A stretch of DNA of 64,000 bases from UBA9620 sp965220695 (GCA_965220695.1 OZ244838.1:3038001-3102000); one strand, 5' to 3'; counted from the stretch's first letter, positions 8,393 to 18,446 are shown. The notes: generated by a model not told the origin, from the sequence alone. A program made the numbers and translations.

Positions 8393-11300
8393 TCAACGCG
8401 ACCGGGCCAGCCCCCGCAGGAACCGGTCCGGCGCCACGAAACGGGTGTGATAGGTCTTCCAGTCGTCCGCGTGCCGGCGATACACCGGATCGTCCTCGAG
8501 CACGGCGGACGCGTCGGCGTCATAGCTGGGCCGGTCATGCGCCGGCAACGGCCCGACGGTCTTCGAGTGGGTCGTGTTGAAATCGCCGTCCTTCACCCAG
8601 CCATCGCCGATCAGCACGAAATCACGCCGCCACCCTGCCGGCGGCGGCGCCGGGGCGCGGAACCTGAATCGCAGTTCGTCGCCCGCGTTCATGATGACGT
8701 AGCGGTCGTCGGTCGCCTTGACCAGCTCGCGCACGTCGCCGAAGCGGGTGTGATAACCCACGAGGTCCCGCCACCGGGGCCGGATGTTGGCGAGTTCGTA
8801 GCGGGGGATCTCGAGACCGCGCGGACCGATCAGCTCCGTCTTCGAGTATCCGCGGTAGTCAAGCGTCGCGACGTCGGGGGTCACCCGCCGCTCGACCGGA
8901 GCCGTGTCGAGCCGCGGCGCGGATCCGATCCAGTCCCAGTAGATCTCCAGGTTGGTGCGTAGTCTGAGCCGTCGGGGCCGCGTGCCGTCGGGCAGGCGCG
9001 GCAGGTCGACCACCATGGTCTTCCGTTTCCCCGCCGGGAACCCGAGATCCGGATGCAGCACCACCCACTGGCCGCTGGCGTCCCGTGCCTCGAGCGCGAC
9101 GCCGCGGGGGATGGCGTGCCGTCCCTGCCCCAGCGCCACGTTGATGCTGCTGTCGGTCGGGTACACCCACCCGTGGGCCAGCAGCCAGACATCGGCGGCG
9201 GCGGATTCCCGCGGGTCGAGCTCGATCTCGAGATAGTGGTCGCGCGTGACACCCTGATGCGTGCCGCGCTCGACAGTCGCCACGTACCGCTCGTCGCGGG
9301 TCTGCACCAGATCGGTCACGTCCCGCCCCGCATCGTCCCAGGCGCCCACGACCGGTCGCGACGGGCCGGTGACACGGGTCTGGAGCTGCGGCGGATCGCG
9401 CGAGAACCCCTCGTTCACGTACACCTCGGTGTCGGCCGGATGGTCCACGACCAGCAGCGACACATGATCGAAGAAATGCGTTTCCCACAGTTCGGCGGTG
9501 ATCCGCAGGTCATAGGCGCCGTCGCGCGGCGCGAGCTGGTCACCCCGGATCAGGACCCGGTCCTCGGTCTGCACCACGTCGGCGGTGTCCTGCGCGTTGA
9601 TTCGCAACCCGAGCGGCGATCGCCATATGAAGTCGGTCACGAAACTCATCGCCTGTCCGTCGTAGGCGAACAGCCACGGACAGGAACCCTTGAGCCGCTG
9701 CTCGGCCACGATCGCCTGATCGGCCGCGAAGTCGAAGTCGGCCTGCATCACCCCGTTCGGCCAGTAGATACGGGTCACGTCCGCCTGCGTCTGACGGCCG
9801 AGCCCGACGTGCACCGGCGCGCCGGTCAGCACCTGCTTCTGTACGAGCAGACCGGACCGCACCTCGATCTCCCCGCCCACCCCGAAGGTGTTGATCCGCT
9901 GATCGCCGGCCGCCGCATGCCCGCGGGGCCGGATCTGCTGCCAGCCATATCCGGCCGTGCCCTGCCCGGCCAGCCGCATGGGACGGCCCTGCTCCACCCC
10001 CACCAGATCGAGCCATCCGTCGGCGTCGAGGTCGGCAACGCCGAACACCTCCGCCGTGATGTCCGTCTCCAGCGGCTCGAGGCGTGATCGTTCGTCGGAG
10101 AGCCAGACACGCGTGCCCGCGCTGCCGGACGCCAGCAGGTCGAGCGCGCCGTTGTTGTCGAGATCCGCGGGGATCACACGGTACGCGCCAGGCTGCGCGC
10201 CCGCCGCGAAGGAATCCCATGCGGCGACCCGCTCCGTCGTCCATCCCCCATCGATCCAGCTCGTGCGCTGCAGCGCGCCGGCGGCATCCAGCGTCACCAG
10301 ATCGAGTTGGCCGTCAGCATTGACGTCCGCCAGCGCCACCGCCACCACATCGGTCTCCGCGTCGGGCGCCGGCCAGGCCACGAACTGCCCTGCCTGCAGG
10401 TTCTCGATCGGATGGATGGCGCCGGCCGCGTCGAGCAGAACCGCATCCGGGTCGCCGTCCTGGTCGAGGTCGCCCCACCCGAACCCGCGCAACCTGTCGA
10501 TCTCGGGAAACGGTTGGGTCGGCAACCAGGTGCCGTCGGCATTGTTGCGCAGCACCCAGGGGGCGCCCGCCACCGGCGCCATGACGACGTCGAGGTCGCC
10601 GTCCATCTCGGTGTCGGCCGACCAGATGCCGTAGCTCGCGAGATCGGGCGCTGCCGGCGCGCCGGCGGCGGCCGGTGTCATGTCGGCCACGCCGCCGTCC
10701 GCCGTCCGCGTGAACAGGCGCACCCCGCCGGCGCCCGCCACGGCGAGATCGATCTGGTAGTCGGCGTTCCAATCCAGCGCCAGCAGCCCGCTGCCGGCCG
10801 CTGGCGTCGCACCGGCCCCTGCCGGAATCGGGATGCTTGCAGCGACGGCGTCCACGATCCAGCGCACCTCTCCCGCCTGCCCGGACACGAGCGCGGCGGG
10901 CCCATCGCTCGGTGGCACGATCGCCACGGCCGAGGCCGCACCGTCCCCGGCGCCGGCGATCGGCTCGGCGACATAGCGCAAACCGGCATCCCGGGGCGCG
11001 GCGGTCGCCGCCGGCATTGGCAGCCGCAGGAAGCGGCGCAGCGGCTCGGCGACGAGTTCGGCGCTCACGCTGACCGCGCTCTGGTCCTTGCGAAATTCCG
11101 GCTGCCGTACAAGCACGTTGCGCAGGAGCTGGGCGCGTGTGGCGACCTGGGCCGCGTCACCGTCATTGGCCGCGGCCGACGCCGCGGCCAACTGCGTGCC
11201 GGCGATGGCAGGCCAGCGCGCACTCAGGGCGGTCAACCGCTCGATCGTGGCCGCCATCGCCGTCTCGTCCGACCGCCGCGCCGCCAGCCGCAGGTGTTCC

Positions 11301-11884
11301 ACGAGCACCGCCAAGTTGTCCGGCACGTCGTCCAGCACCGCTTCGAGGAGCTGCTGCGCTTCGAGTTGTTCGGCCTCGTCATCGGCGCGTTCGAGCAGTT
11401 GCGCGAGCGCGAACCTCGCCAGCAGATGATCGGCGTCGAGACTCAGCGTCTCGCGGAAGCGGCGTTGCGCTTCATCGAACCGCGCGCTGAACGCGGCCAG
11501 TTGTCCCTGCAGAAACGCGACTTCGCTGCTGTCCGGCGCCAGGGTCCGCGCCGCCTCCAACTCGACCGCGGCCGCCTCGTCGTTGCCGAACCCGACGTGC
11601 GCCACCGCCAGGTTGGCCCGAATCGCCGGTTCGTCCGGCGACAGCGCCGCTGCGCGCGCGAACAGCGTCTCGGCATCCTCGAGCAGACCGACGTCTAGCG
11701 AGGCCAGTCCCTGGTAGAAGGCGCGGACCGTGTCCTGATACCGGATCGACGCCGCGTCTGACCGCTCGTCAGCGGGACGGCAGGCAGCGGCGGCGGCGAT
11801 CAGCACAACGAGCAGGACGCGCACAATGCGGGTACGCGTCATGGACGTGGATTCGATGGTCACGGGCGTGGAGTCGGCGATCAT
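8393..11884 (-). CDS. Large TPR/FG-GAP/ASPIC-UnbV lipoprotein
   Basis: This 1163-residue exported protein probably starts as a lipoprotein: a hydrophobic run ends at Cys35 (LIAAAAAC). TPR-like helical pairs fill roughly residues 45-250. FG-GAP/VCBS calcium-type repeats follow, such as DLDQDGDPDAV, DVNADGQLDLV and DLDNNGALDLL. An ASPIC/UnbV-like segment with RIYWPNG lies near residue 700, and about 420 uncharacterised residues close the protein. The start codon overlaps the cytochrome stop as ATGA, indicating translational coupling; an internal ATG at 11842 would give a tidier signal peptide. Such proteins (CRTAC1-like) are abundant in Acidobacteria. The partner cytochrome suggests a shared extracytoplasmic redox role, which is inference. 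Confidence 0.82.
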   Translation of the reverse strand: MIADSTPVTIESTSMTRTRIVRVLLVVLIAAAAACRPADERSDAASIRYQDTVRAFYQGLASLDVGLLEDAETLFARAAALSPDEPAIRANLAVAHVGFGNDEAAAVELEAARTLAPDSSEVAFLQGQLAAFSARFDEAQRRFRETLSLDADHLLARFALAQLLERADDEAEQLEAQQLLEAVLDDVPDNLAVLVEHLRLAARRSDETAMAATIERLTALSARWPAIAGTQLAAASAAANDGDAAQVATRAQLLRNVLVRQPEFRKDQSAVSVSAELVAEPLRRFLRLPMPAATAAPRDAGLRYVAEPIAGAGDGAASAVAIVPPSDGPAALVSGQAGEVRWIVDAVAASIPIPAGAGATPAAGSGLLALDWNADYQIDLAVAGAGGVRLFTRTADGGVADMTPAAAGAPAAPDLASYGIWSADTEMDGDLDVVMAPVAGAPWVLRNNADGTWLPTQPFPEIDRLRGFGWGDLDQDGDPDAVLLDAAGAIHPIENLQAGQFVAWPAPDAETDVVAVALADVNADGQLDLVTLDAAGALQRTSWIDGGWTTERVAAWDSFAAGAQPGAYRVIPADLDNNGALDLLASGSAGTRVWLSDERSRLEPLETDITAEVFGVADLDADGWLDLVGVEQGRPMRLAGQGTAGYGWQQIRPRGHAAAGDQRINTFGVGGEIEVRSGLLVQKQVLTGAPVHVGLGRQTQADVTRIYWPNGVMQADFDFAADQAIVAEQRLKGSCPWLFAYDGQAMSFVTDFIWRSPLGLRINAQDTADVVQTEDRVLIRGDQLAPRDGAYDLRITAELWETHFFDHVSLLVVDHPADTEVYVNEGFSRDPPQLQTRVTGPSRPVVGAWDDAGRDVTDLVQTRDERYVATVERGTHQGVTRDHYLEIELDPRESAAADVWLLAHGWVYPTDSSINVALGQGRHAIPRGVALEARDASGQWVVLHPDLGFPAGKRKTMVVDLPRLPDGTRPRRLRLRTNLEIYWDWIGSAPRLDTAPVERRVTPDVATLDYRGYSKTELIGPRGLEIPRYELANIRPRWRDLVGYHTRFGDVRELVKATDDRYVIMNAGDELRFRFRAPAPPPAGWRRDFVLIGDGWVKDGDFNTTHSKTVGPLPAHDRPSYDADASAVLEDDPVYRRHADDWKTYHTRFVAPDRFLRGLARSR

Positions 11885-14670
11885 GGGCTGGAGTCGGCGG
11901 TCAGAACGTCGTGTTCGTGTATCGACTGTCGTTCGTTGTTGTCCTCGGGCGAGGCCCGGCGGAAGTCCCCGGTGATCGCCTGGGACGACTCGTCGGCCTT
12001 GAACCGCTCGTACAGCGCGCGCGCCTGCGCCGCCGCCTCGCCGTGGCCCGCACCCTGATGGCTCAGCATCAGATTGTAGTGGGCCTGCAGGTCCTCCGGG
12101 TCGATGCGAAGCACCGATTCGAACGTGTCGATCGCCGCGTCGAAGTCACGCGCAAGGAAGTGCAGGAGACCGATCTCGTTCAATACCACCCGGTCGCGCG
12201 GGTACTGCGCCCGCGCCGCGTCGAGGTGGCGCATCGCCTCGTCGTAGCGCCCGAGCGACCGCAGCGCCGTCCCCAGCAACGCATGGGCCTTCGCCAGACC
12301 GGGGGCGAGCACCAGCGCCTGCTCCAGCAGCGGGACGGCCGCCTCGACATCGCCTTCCCGAAGCTTGGCCCGCGCCACGTTGACCGGGCCGTCGGGATAG
12401 GCCGGATCGATCGCCATCACCACGCGGAACGCCGACTCGGCGCCGCGCAGGTCACCCTGCAGCAGCAGGCCGATCCCGTAGTCGTTCCAGCGCACCCGCA
12501 TGGACGGATCGAGCGACCGGATCACCTCGGGCGCCGTTGCGCCGCCGTCGATCACCGACAGCGTCGCTTCCGCCTCCGCCATGACGGTCGTGGGAATGTC
12601 GGGAATCGCCTTGATCTCTCCGGAGACGTCGGAGGTGTCGCCGGTGAACGTCCACACGCCGTCATCGTACGCGGCAGTCACGTCGGCCGGTGTCGCGGGG
12701 TCGCGTTCGCCGGCGAACGCCCACTGGGTATACCACCAGGCGAACTTGCGATAGTTGACCCTCGCCTGCAGGGTGATCCTGTCGCCGGCATCCTCGGGGA
12801 CGCGCAGGCGGTAGTGTATCGTGTCGGCCGCACCGGGCGGAATCAACTGCACGTAGACCACCGAGCGGGTCATCCAGGCGTTGCGCTTGTTGATCGGGTT
12901 GCCGTGACGATCGACCTGCAGGCTGCGGTAGAAGTGTGCGCCCGGATCCACCGGTCCGCTGCCGCCGTCGGCGGCGGCGCCGCTGTGCAGCAGTACCTGG
13001 CCGCGATCGTCGACCGCCGTGAACTCGACCCAGACATCGAGCGCGTCCACGGTGCCTCCGGGAAAGAAGTGCCCCACGTTGCGGGTCCGCACCACCACCT
13101 CGACCCGCACCGACTCGCCGCGACGGACGACGATCGGAGTCAGGTCCAGCGGCGCATGCACCTCGGCCGGAGGCACGGAGACCACCCCCCGCGCCCCGAA
13201 CTGCGACGATTCCTCCCCCACGGCGAACGTGCTCGACAGCGTCTGTCCGGCGGCGCGCGCCGGACGGGCCGTGGGCGCCGGCGTTTCGGCGACTCTCGCG
13301 ATACCGAAAAGGTCTATGGAGACCTGCCCCGCGCGCAGGAACTGCTGCACCGCCTCGAGCTGGTCCGGGTCGCGGTTCACATACGGCAGGGCGGTGTTCG
13401 CTGCGGGAAACCGATGCGACCGGACAAACCCGTCGTCAGCGGCCGGGTCATTCGAGGCCACCAGCGGCATGTGGCAACTGCCGCACGTCTGTGGCGTCTC
13501 CGGATAGTAGAAGGACCGTGCGCCCTGCCCCGACACGCCGGACGCCTGCCAGTTGTCGTATTCGTTGAACCCGCGAATCCAGCGGTAGTCGTTCACCGGC
13601 ACGTCGAGATGCACCTTGTGACAGGTGGAGCAGAACTCGGCGCCGTCGTCGCGGTGAAACGGCTTCATGAACGTGCGGCGGTGCGGTTCCGGCGCCAGAT
13701 TGGTGACCAGGTCATGGGCGCCCCGCAGCAGTGGATTGCTGCTCGCCGCCAGATCGTGCAGGGGCGGGTATTCCATGACGAAGTCTCCTTGCCCCATCGT
13801 GCTGCCCACGTGCACCACCGAGTGACACGACGTGCACCCCAGCCCCGCCTGCGCTTCGGGCGTATCGATCTGCTCGCGGATCGGCCGATCGAAGCGCCCG
13901 TTGAAGAACACGGCATGGTCATGGCATCCGGCGCACCACTTCGACGGCTCCGTGCCGACGACATCCTGCATGTATTCGATTGACCGACGATACCACTGGT
14001 TGTTGAAGGACGAGAAATGGTGGGCCGATCCGCGCCACTCGTCATAGATGTCACGGTGACACCTGCCGCACATCTCGCTGGTCAGAAAGAAGTCGGCGGG
14101 AATCAGATCGCCCGTGCTGGTCTGCGCCGATGACGGGAACAACCGGCTGCCGGCGCCGGCGCCCTCCTCCGCCATGGTGGCCGGGGGTCGGATGGGGTTC
14201 TCGAATGCGTGCGCCTGCCGCCAGCGGGTGTCGTGCGCCGCGCGGGCGGCCGGCACGGCGGCGGCGACCGCGCAAAGCAGCAGCACTCCGGTGCGCAGTT
14301 CGAGCGCTCGGGCCTGATCGGCGCTTGCGCGCCAGAGCCAGCCGCCGAGCAGCGCGGTCCCGGCCACGGAGCCTGCCACGTGCGCCGCCAGCAGCAGGTC
14401 GGACCGCCCGAAGACCGCCAGCCCCAGCACGCCCAGTCCCAACAGCGCCCCGGCCGTCGAAACACCGGCAGCGCTCCTCGAAAGAGCGCCGGCCGGCCAC
14501 CCGCGGCGCCAGACCCACCGCACGGCCACGGCGCCGAGCCACAGCCCCAGCAGCGGATGCAGCACGACCGCGGCGATGTACCACAGCGAGGCGCTGGGCG
14601 CGGCCGCGAGAAAGGCCGCGGTCAGCACCAGCAACGTTCCACCCGCAATCACCACGCCCGGGATTCCCAT
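11881..14670 (-). CDS. Membrane-anchored pentahaem cytochrome c with C-terminal TPRs
   Basis: A 929-residue protein in three parts. The N-terminus has about five membrane helices (residues 5-25, 30-51, 72-88, 93-113, 126-141). The middle carries five CxxCH haem c sites at 201-205, 246-250, 279-283, 347-351 and 396-400, with spacing like the cytochrome c554/multihaem family. The C-terminus from about residue 700 holds four or five TPR units (IDPAYPDG, LAPGLAKAH, YPRDRVVLN, IDPEDLQAHY). It probably moves electrons outside the inner membrane; the reaction is not known. I prefer the ATG at 14670; the open frame reaches 14745. It is first in an operon with the downstream lipoprotein and metallohydrolase genes. 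Confidence 0.85.
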   Translation of the reverse strand: MGIPGVVIAGGTLLVLTAAFLAAAPSASLWYIAAVVLHPLLGLWLGAVAVRWVWRRGWPAGALSRSAAGVSTAGALLGLGVLGLAVFGRSDLLLAAHVAGSVAGTALLGGWLWRASADQARALELRTGVLLLCAVAAAVPAARAAHDTRWRQAHAFENPIRPPATMAEEGAGAGSRLFPSSAQTSTGDLIPADFFLTSEMCGRCHRDIYDEWRGSAHHFSSFNNQWYRRSIEYMQDVVGTEPSKWCAGCHDHAVFFNGRFDRPIREQIDTPEAQAGLGCTSCHSVVHVGSTMGQGDFVMEYPPLHDLAASSNPLLRGAHDLVTNLAPEPHRRTFMKPFHRDDGAEFCSTCHKVHLDVPVNDYRWIRGFNEYDNWQASGVSGQGARSFYYPETPQTCGSCHMPLVASNDPAADDGFVRSHRFPAANTALPYVNRDPDQLEAVQQFLRAGQVSIDLFGIARVAETPAPTARPARAAGQTLSSTFAVGEESSQFGARGVVSVPPAEVHAPLDLTPIVVRRGESVRVEVVVRTRNVGHFFPGGTVDALDVWVEFTAVDDRGQVLLHSGAAADGGSGPVDPGAHFYRSLQVDRHGNPINKRNAWMTRSVVYVQLIPPGAADTIHYRLRVPEDAGDRITLQARVNYRKFAWWYTQWAFAGERDPATPADVTAAYDDGVWTFTGDTSDVSGEIKAIPDIPTTVMAEAEATLSVIDGGATAPEVIRSLDPSMRVRWNDYGIGLLLQGDLRGAESAFRVVMAIDPAYPDGPVNVARAKLREGDVEAAVPLLEQALVLAPGLAKAHALLGTALRSLGRYDEAMRHLDAARAQYPRDRVVLNEIGLLHFLARDFDAAIDTFESVLRIDPEDLQAHYNLMLSHQGAGHGEAAAQARALYERFKADESSQAITGDFRRASPEDNNERQSIHEHDVLTADSSP

Positions 14671-14768
14671 GCACCTATTCCATGCATCGCCCACAATTGT
14701 TGCGCGTGCTACACGATAGTGGGATATTCTGACACCTGAAGGCAAGAGCGATAGTCAGGGAGGCCCAG

Positions 14769-16332
14769 GTGCCGCAACATTTCGCCGGCTGGATCCGGCA
14801 GTTCACGACATTGGCCGTCGTCCTCGCCGCGGGAGCGGGAACGCCTGCCGCGACGTCTGCACAATCGCCCGCCGCGGCCGGCTTCGAACCGGGTGAGATT
14901 ACGTTTCACAAGGATATCGAGCCAATCCTGCAGCGCAGTTGTCAGCACTGCCATCGGGAGGAATCGGTGGCGCCGATGTCGCTGCTCAGCTACGAGCAGG
15001 CGCGTCCCTGGGCTCGCGCCATGAAACGCCGCACGGCGATGGGTTCCTCGTGCCGGGGTCATGCCGCCCTGGTATGTCGAGCGGAACATCGGTATCCAGG
15101 ACTACAAGTACGACCCCTCGCTCAGCGACACGGAAGTCGCCATGGTGGCCGCTTGGGCCGATGCCGGCGCGCCGCGGGGCAATCCGGCCGACGCGCCGCC
15201 GCCCCGCGACTTCGGGACCGGCGGCTGGACGATCGGCGACCCCGATCTCGTTACCGTGCTGCCCGAAGTCATCGTGGGCGGCGAGCAGGCCGACTGGTGG
15301 GGCGAGATCGAGACGACACCCGTGGGGATCAGCGAGGACCGCTACGTGGAGGCCCTCGAGTTCCGCGAGGTCAACGACGTGCTCGACACCGAGGACTCGC
15401 GCGAGACCGTCGGGGGACGGTTCGTCTTCCATCACATGATCTGGAGCACGCGGGTCGTCGGCGGCGACAGCGGCCAGGACGAGGCCCGGTCCCGCGGCAC
15501 GTCGACCGGTTGGCCCGTGCACGAAGTGGGACGGAACGCGGACACGTTCGATCCGAGGGCAGGCCGGTTGCTGGCCGCCAACTCCAGTGTCGTGTCGAAC
15601 TCGGTGCACCTTCATTCGAATGGCAGAGACACGAGAGCCCATCTGGAAATCGCCTGGAAGTTCCATCCAAAGGGCTACGAACCGACGTTGAGGCGGGCCG
15701 GGCGGGGTCTGGGCGACGGGCTGAACATCGACATTCGGCCGGAAGCGGACGATCAGGAACTGCACGCCTACACCGTGCTGCAGCAGCATCAGAAGCTGAC
15801 CACGTTCGAACCGCACCTCCACGCACCCGGACAGCGGATGTGCCTCGAGGCGATCTGGGGCAACCACATCGAGACGCTGACCTGCGCCGGTTACGACCAC
15901 AACTGGGTGCGCACCTACGAGTACGCGGACCACACGGCGCCGATCCTGCCGAAGGGCACCATCCTCCACATCATCGGCTACATGGACAACACGACCGCCA
16001 ACCGGAACGTGCCGGACCCCCGCAACTGGCAGGGCTCGGGCAACCGGTCGGTCACGAACATGTTCATCGACCTCGGTATCGGGGTGCGGTTGTCCGATGA
16101 GGAGTTCCTGCAGGAGATGGCGGAACGTCGTGACGCGATCGGATGGCGCCTGGGCGACCACGTCATCGGCTGCCCGTTGTGCCCCTATGACGATCTGGCG
16201 ATCGCGGACGTCGCAGGCGAGGAGCCGGATGACGCGGACGTCGCAGGCGAGGAGCAGGATGACGCGGACGTCGCGGGCGAGGAGCAGGAGGATCAGGAAG
16301 AGACGACCGCCGCCGCGGCGCCGCCGCAGTAG
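14769..16332 (+). CDS. Haem c / copper type II monooxygenase-like protein, frameshifted
   Basis: The N-terminal part reads in one frame from a GTG at 14769 (GGGAGG upstream): signal peptide, then one CQHCH haem c site at residues 58-62. The rest reads in the next frame from about 15055 (MPPWYVERNIGIQ) to 16332. The two halves match one known acidobacterial arrangement, so this is one gene with a one-base change, most simply an extra G in the GGGG at 15055-15058. The C-terminal half resembles the PHM-type copper monooxygenase C-domain: PHLHAPGQRM, YDHNWVRTYEY, LPKGT, GYMDNT and a final NMFIDLG Met. A repetitive acidic tail follows. It is divergent from the pentahaem cytochrome. Confidence 0.75.
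16204..16293 (+). repeat. Three in-frame 30-bp tandem repeats
   Basis: Units at 16204-16233, 16234-16263 and 16264-16293 encode near-identical acidic decapeptides (ADVAGEEQDD type) near the C-terminus of the haem/copper protein. Length variation between strains is likely. Confidence 0.85.
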
Positions 16333-16374
16333 TCCGTGGCAACACCACGGGGCCGTTGTCACGGACGTTATGGT

Positions 16375-17328
16375 ATGAGACTGCTGCTCACCCCCACCCC
16401 TCGACGACACCTGGTGCGCGCCTGCGGCGCGGCGCTGGCAACGATTCTGCTCCTGGCGGGTCAGCCCGCCGGCGCACAACGCCTGTCGTACTCCTCGGGT
16501 CAGAATGTCTCTCCCGCGTTCGAAGGTTGGGAAGAGGATGTGGACGGATCGCGCCATTTCCTGTTCGGCTACATGAACCGGAACTGGCAGGAGACCCCGA
16601 CGGTGCCGGTCGGTGCGGAGAACAACATCGAACCGGGTGGCCCCGACCTCGGGCAACCGACGCACTTTCTGCCGCGCCGCAACCGGTTCGTGTTCCGTGT
16701 GCCGGTCCCCGACGATTTCGGCGCCGACGACGAGATGGTCTGGACGCTCACGGTGAACAGCGTGACCGAGCGGGCATTCGCGACGCTTAGCCAGGACTAC
16801 TTCGTGGACAACATCGTCCGTGCGTCCGAACAGGGAGCGCTCGGCGCCGGCACGAGCAATCCGACCATTCGCGCCAACGTGGGGCCCTCCCTGCGGGTGG
16901 AGGGGGCGGCGGAGCGCACCGTCCGGGTGGGTGAGCCGCTCATCCTCACCGCCGTGGCGGACGATGACGGCGTGCCGGGATCGCGCCGGCGCCGGTTTCT
17001 GCGCAGCGCGTCGGCTCAGGCGCGTCGCTGGCGGCCCAGCACCCGGGTCACGGTGAGTACCGAGACCGGCCTGCGGGTCTCGTGGTTCCTCTATCGCGGG
17101 GACGCGCGGGTCGACCTCGACCCACCCCAGATCAAGGTATGGGAAGACACCCGGACCGGCGCGTTGTCTCCGTGGGCGCCGATGTTCGTCAACCCTGAAC
17201 CGCCGGAGGACGGCACCTGGGTAACCCGGGCCACGTTCGACCGGCCCGGCACATTCGTGTTGCGGTGTCTTGCCAGCGACGGCGCCCTCGATACCGCCTA
17301 CGATCTGACCGTAACCGTCACGGAGTGA
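16375..17328 (+). CDS. Secreted protein of unknown function
   Basis: About 317 residues with a clear signal peptide (ATILLLAGQPAGAQ). I do not recognise a named family. The mature part has PTHFLPRRNRFVFRVPVP and ends in strand-rich sequence (TWVTRATFDRPGTFVLRCLASDGALDTAYDLTVTV) that resembles a PKD/Ig-like domain. It follows the haem/copper protein by 42 bases on the same strand, and similar pairs occur in Acidobacteria, so a joint role is plausible. The ATG at 16375 gives the signal peptide at the N-terminus; a GTG at 16336 is in frame. Confidence 0.7.
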   Translation: MRLLLTPTPRRHLVRACGAALATILLLAGQPAGAQRLSYSSGQNVSPAFEGWEEDVDGSRHFLFGYMNRNWQETPTVPVGAENNIEPGGPDLGQPTHFLPRRNRFVFRVPVPDDFGADDEMVWTLTVNSVTERAFATLSQDYFVDNIVRASEQGALGAGTSNPTIRANVGPSLRVEGAAERTVRVGEPLILTAVADDDGVPGSRRRRFLRSASAQARRWRPSTRVTVSTETGLRVSWFLYRGDARVDLDPPQIKVWEDTRTGALSPWAPMFVNPEPPEDGTWVTRATFDRPGTFVLRCLASDGALDTAYDLTVTVTE

Positions 17329-17363
17329 CCCACCCTCTCGCCGCCGATGACGACGTCGCGCCT

Positions 17364-17535
17364 GGCAGCCCGTGGTGAAAGCCCTGCTGCGCGTCGTCGT
17401 TCCGGCTGACGAACAGGGCAACCACAAGGGTTGCCCCTACAGGAATTTTCCCTCTTCTCGCCCTGCGCTGGCCGGACGCGGCATTGTTACGACCAGATCC
17501 CGGTGCAACGCGGGGTTCTACCACGGACTGCCAGC
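17364..17535. repeat. Composite intergenic repeat (copy R1) with inverted ends
   Basis: This fills the 341-base gap before the SGNH gene. The left end (17364-17390, CAGCCCGTGGTGAAAGCCCTGC) and right end (17501-17535, GGGGTTCTACCACGGACTGCC) are inverted copies of one module. Between them, at 17411-17442, is a palindromic module GGGCAACC-ACAA-GGGTTGCCC followed by CTAC. Both modules recur elsewhere in the window. It looks like a small non-coding repeat with inverted ends; the short frames inside it are not real genes. Confidence 0.7.
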
Positions 17536-17669
17536 GGCCGTACGAGAGCGCGAGCCGGTCCCACGCGCGCGGCGTGGCGATCTGCGCCCGGATCGGCAAC
17601 GAGCGGCGCCGGACGAGGGGATATAATGCAGCGGTTCGCTATCTGTTATCGAAGGAACTGGAGGGTGGA

Positions 17670-18383
17670 ATGAAGATCCGGCATGCATCTGCGCTTGCGA
17701 TCGTGCTGTTCGTCGTCGGCTTCGTATCTTCAGCCGCGGCCCAAACGCGCGCCATCGACCCGACCCGGTTCGAGAACGCCATCGCCGCGTTCGAGGCCGA
17801 AGACGCCTCCATGACGCCCGAGGGCGCGATCGCCATCACCGGCAGTTCCAGCATCAGACGGTGGAACACCATGAAGGCGGACCTGGCGCCGCTGACCGTC
17901 ATCCCGCGAGGATTCGGCGGCAGCGCCATGGCCGACGTGCTGCACTATGTGGATCGTCTGGTCATTCCGTACAAGCCGCGCGCCGTCGTCATCTACGAGG
18001 GTGACAACGACACCGGCACGTTCGGCGTGCCGCCGATGCAGATCGCGGGCGAGCTGAAGGAGATCATCGCCAAGATCCACGCCGCGCTGCCGCAGACGCG
18101 GGTCTACGTCATGTCGGTCAAACCGAGCCTCGCCCGCTGGGACAACTGGGACAAGGCGCAGGAAGCCAACAAGCTCTACCAGATGATCGTGGAGTCGAAC
18201 GACCTGCTCCACTACATCGATGTCGCCGCCCCGTTCCTCCGCGCCGACGGCCGGGTGATGGACGACATCTTCGTGGACGACGGGCTGCACCTGAACGAGA
18301 AGGGCACCAGAATCTGGGCCGCGACCATCAAGGCGGCGCTGATGGAAGTCGAGGCGCAGTACGAGACGGCGAACAACGAATGA
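17670..18383 (+). CDS. Secreted SGNH/GDSL-type hydrolase
   Basis: A 237-residue exported esterase-like protein with a signal peptide ending at SSAAAQ. SGNH blocks are visible: GSSSIRRW (nucleophile block, Ser in place of GDS), GFGGSAM, GDND, and DGLHLNEKG with the catalytic Asp and His. The likely role is deacetylation or de-esterification of a carbohydrate or lipid; the substrate is unknown. The start at 17670 is supported by GGAGGGTGG just upstream. A hairpin follows the stop and separates it from the convergent VWA gene. Confidence 0.88.
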   Translation: MKIRHASALAIVLFVVGFVSSAAAQTRAIDPTRFENAIAAFEAEDASMTPEGAIAITGSSSIRRWNTMKADLAPLTVIPRGFGGSAMADVLHYVDRLVIPYKPRAVVIYEGDNDTGTFGVPPMQIAGELKEIIAKIHAALPQTRVYVMSVKPSLARWDNWDKAQEANKLYQMIVESNDLLHYIDVAAPFLRADGRVMDDIFVDDGLHLNEKGTRIWAATIKAALMEVEAQYETANNE

Positions 18384-18392
18384 CAGGACGAA

Positions 18393-18427
18393 CGGAGAGG
18401 AGCGGGGCCAAGTCCCGATCCTCTCCG
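18393..18427. terminator. Bidirectional hairpin between convergent genes
   Basis: Arms CGGAGAGGA (18393-18401) and TCCTCTCCG (18419-18427) pair perfectly, with an inner CGGG/CCCG pair. It lies ten bases after the SGNH stop and 20 bases after the VWA stop on the other strand. Confidence 0.6.
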
Positions 18428-18446
18428 CACGTCGGGCATCGGGGTG

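Noticed and set aside
14769..15062. Recoding or selenocysteine to join the haem/copper gene halves
   Set aside because: There is no in-frame UGA at the junction. The halves are in different frames, so a base change is the simpler explanation.
17372..17626. Short frames containing GATLVVAL or NHKGCPY
   Set aside because: These recur only because the intergenic palindromic repeat recurs; they are translations of repeat DNA.
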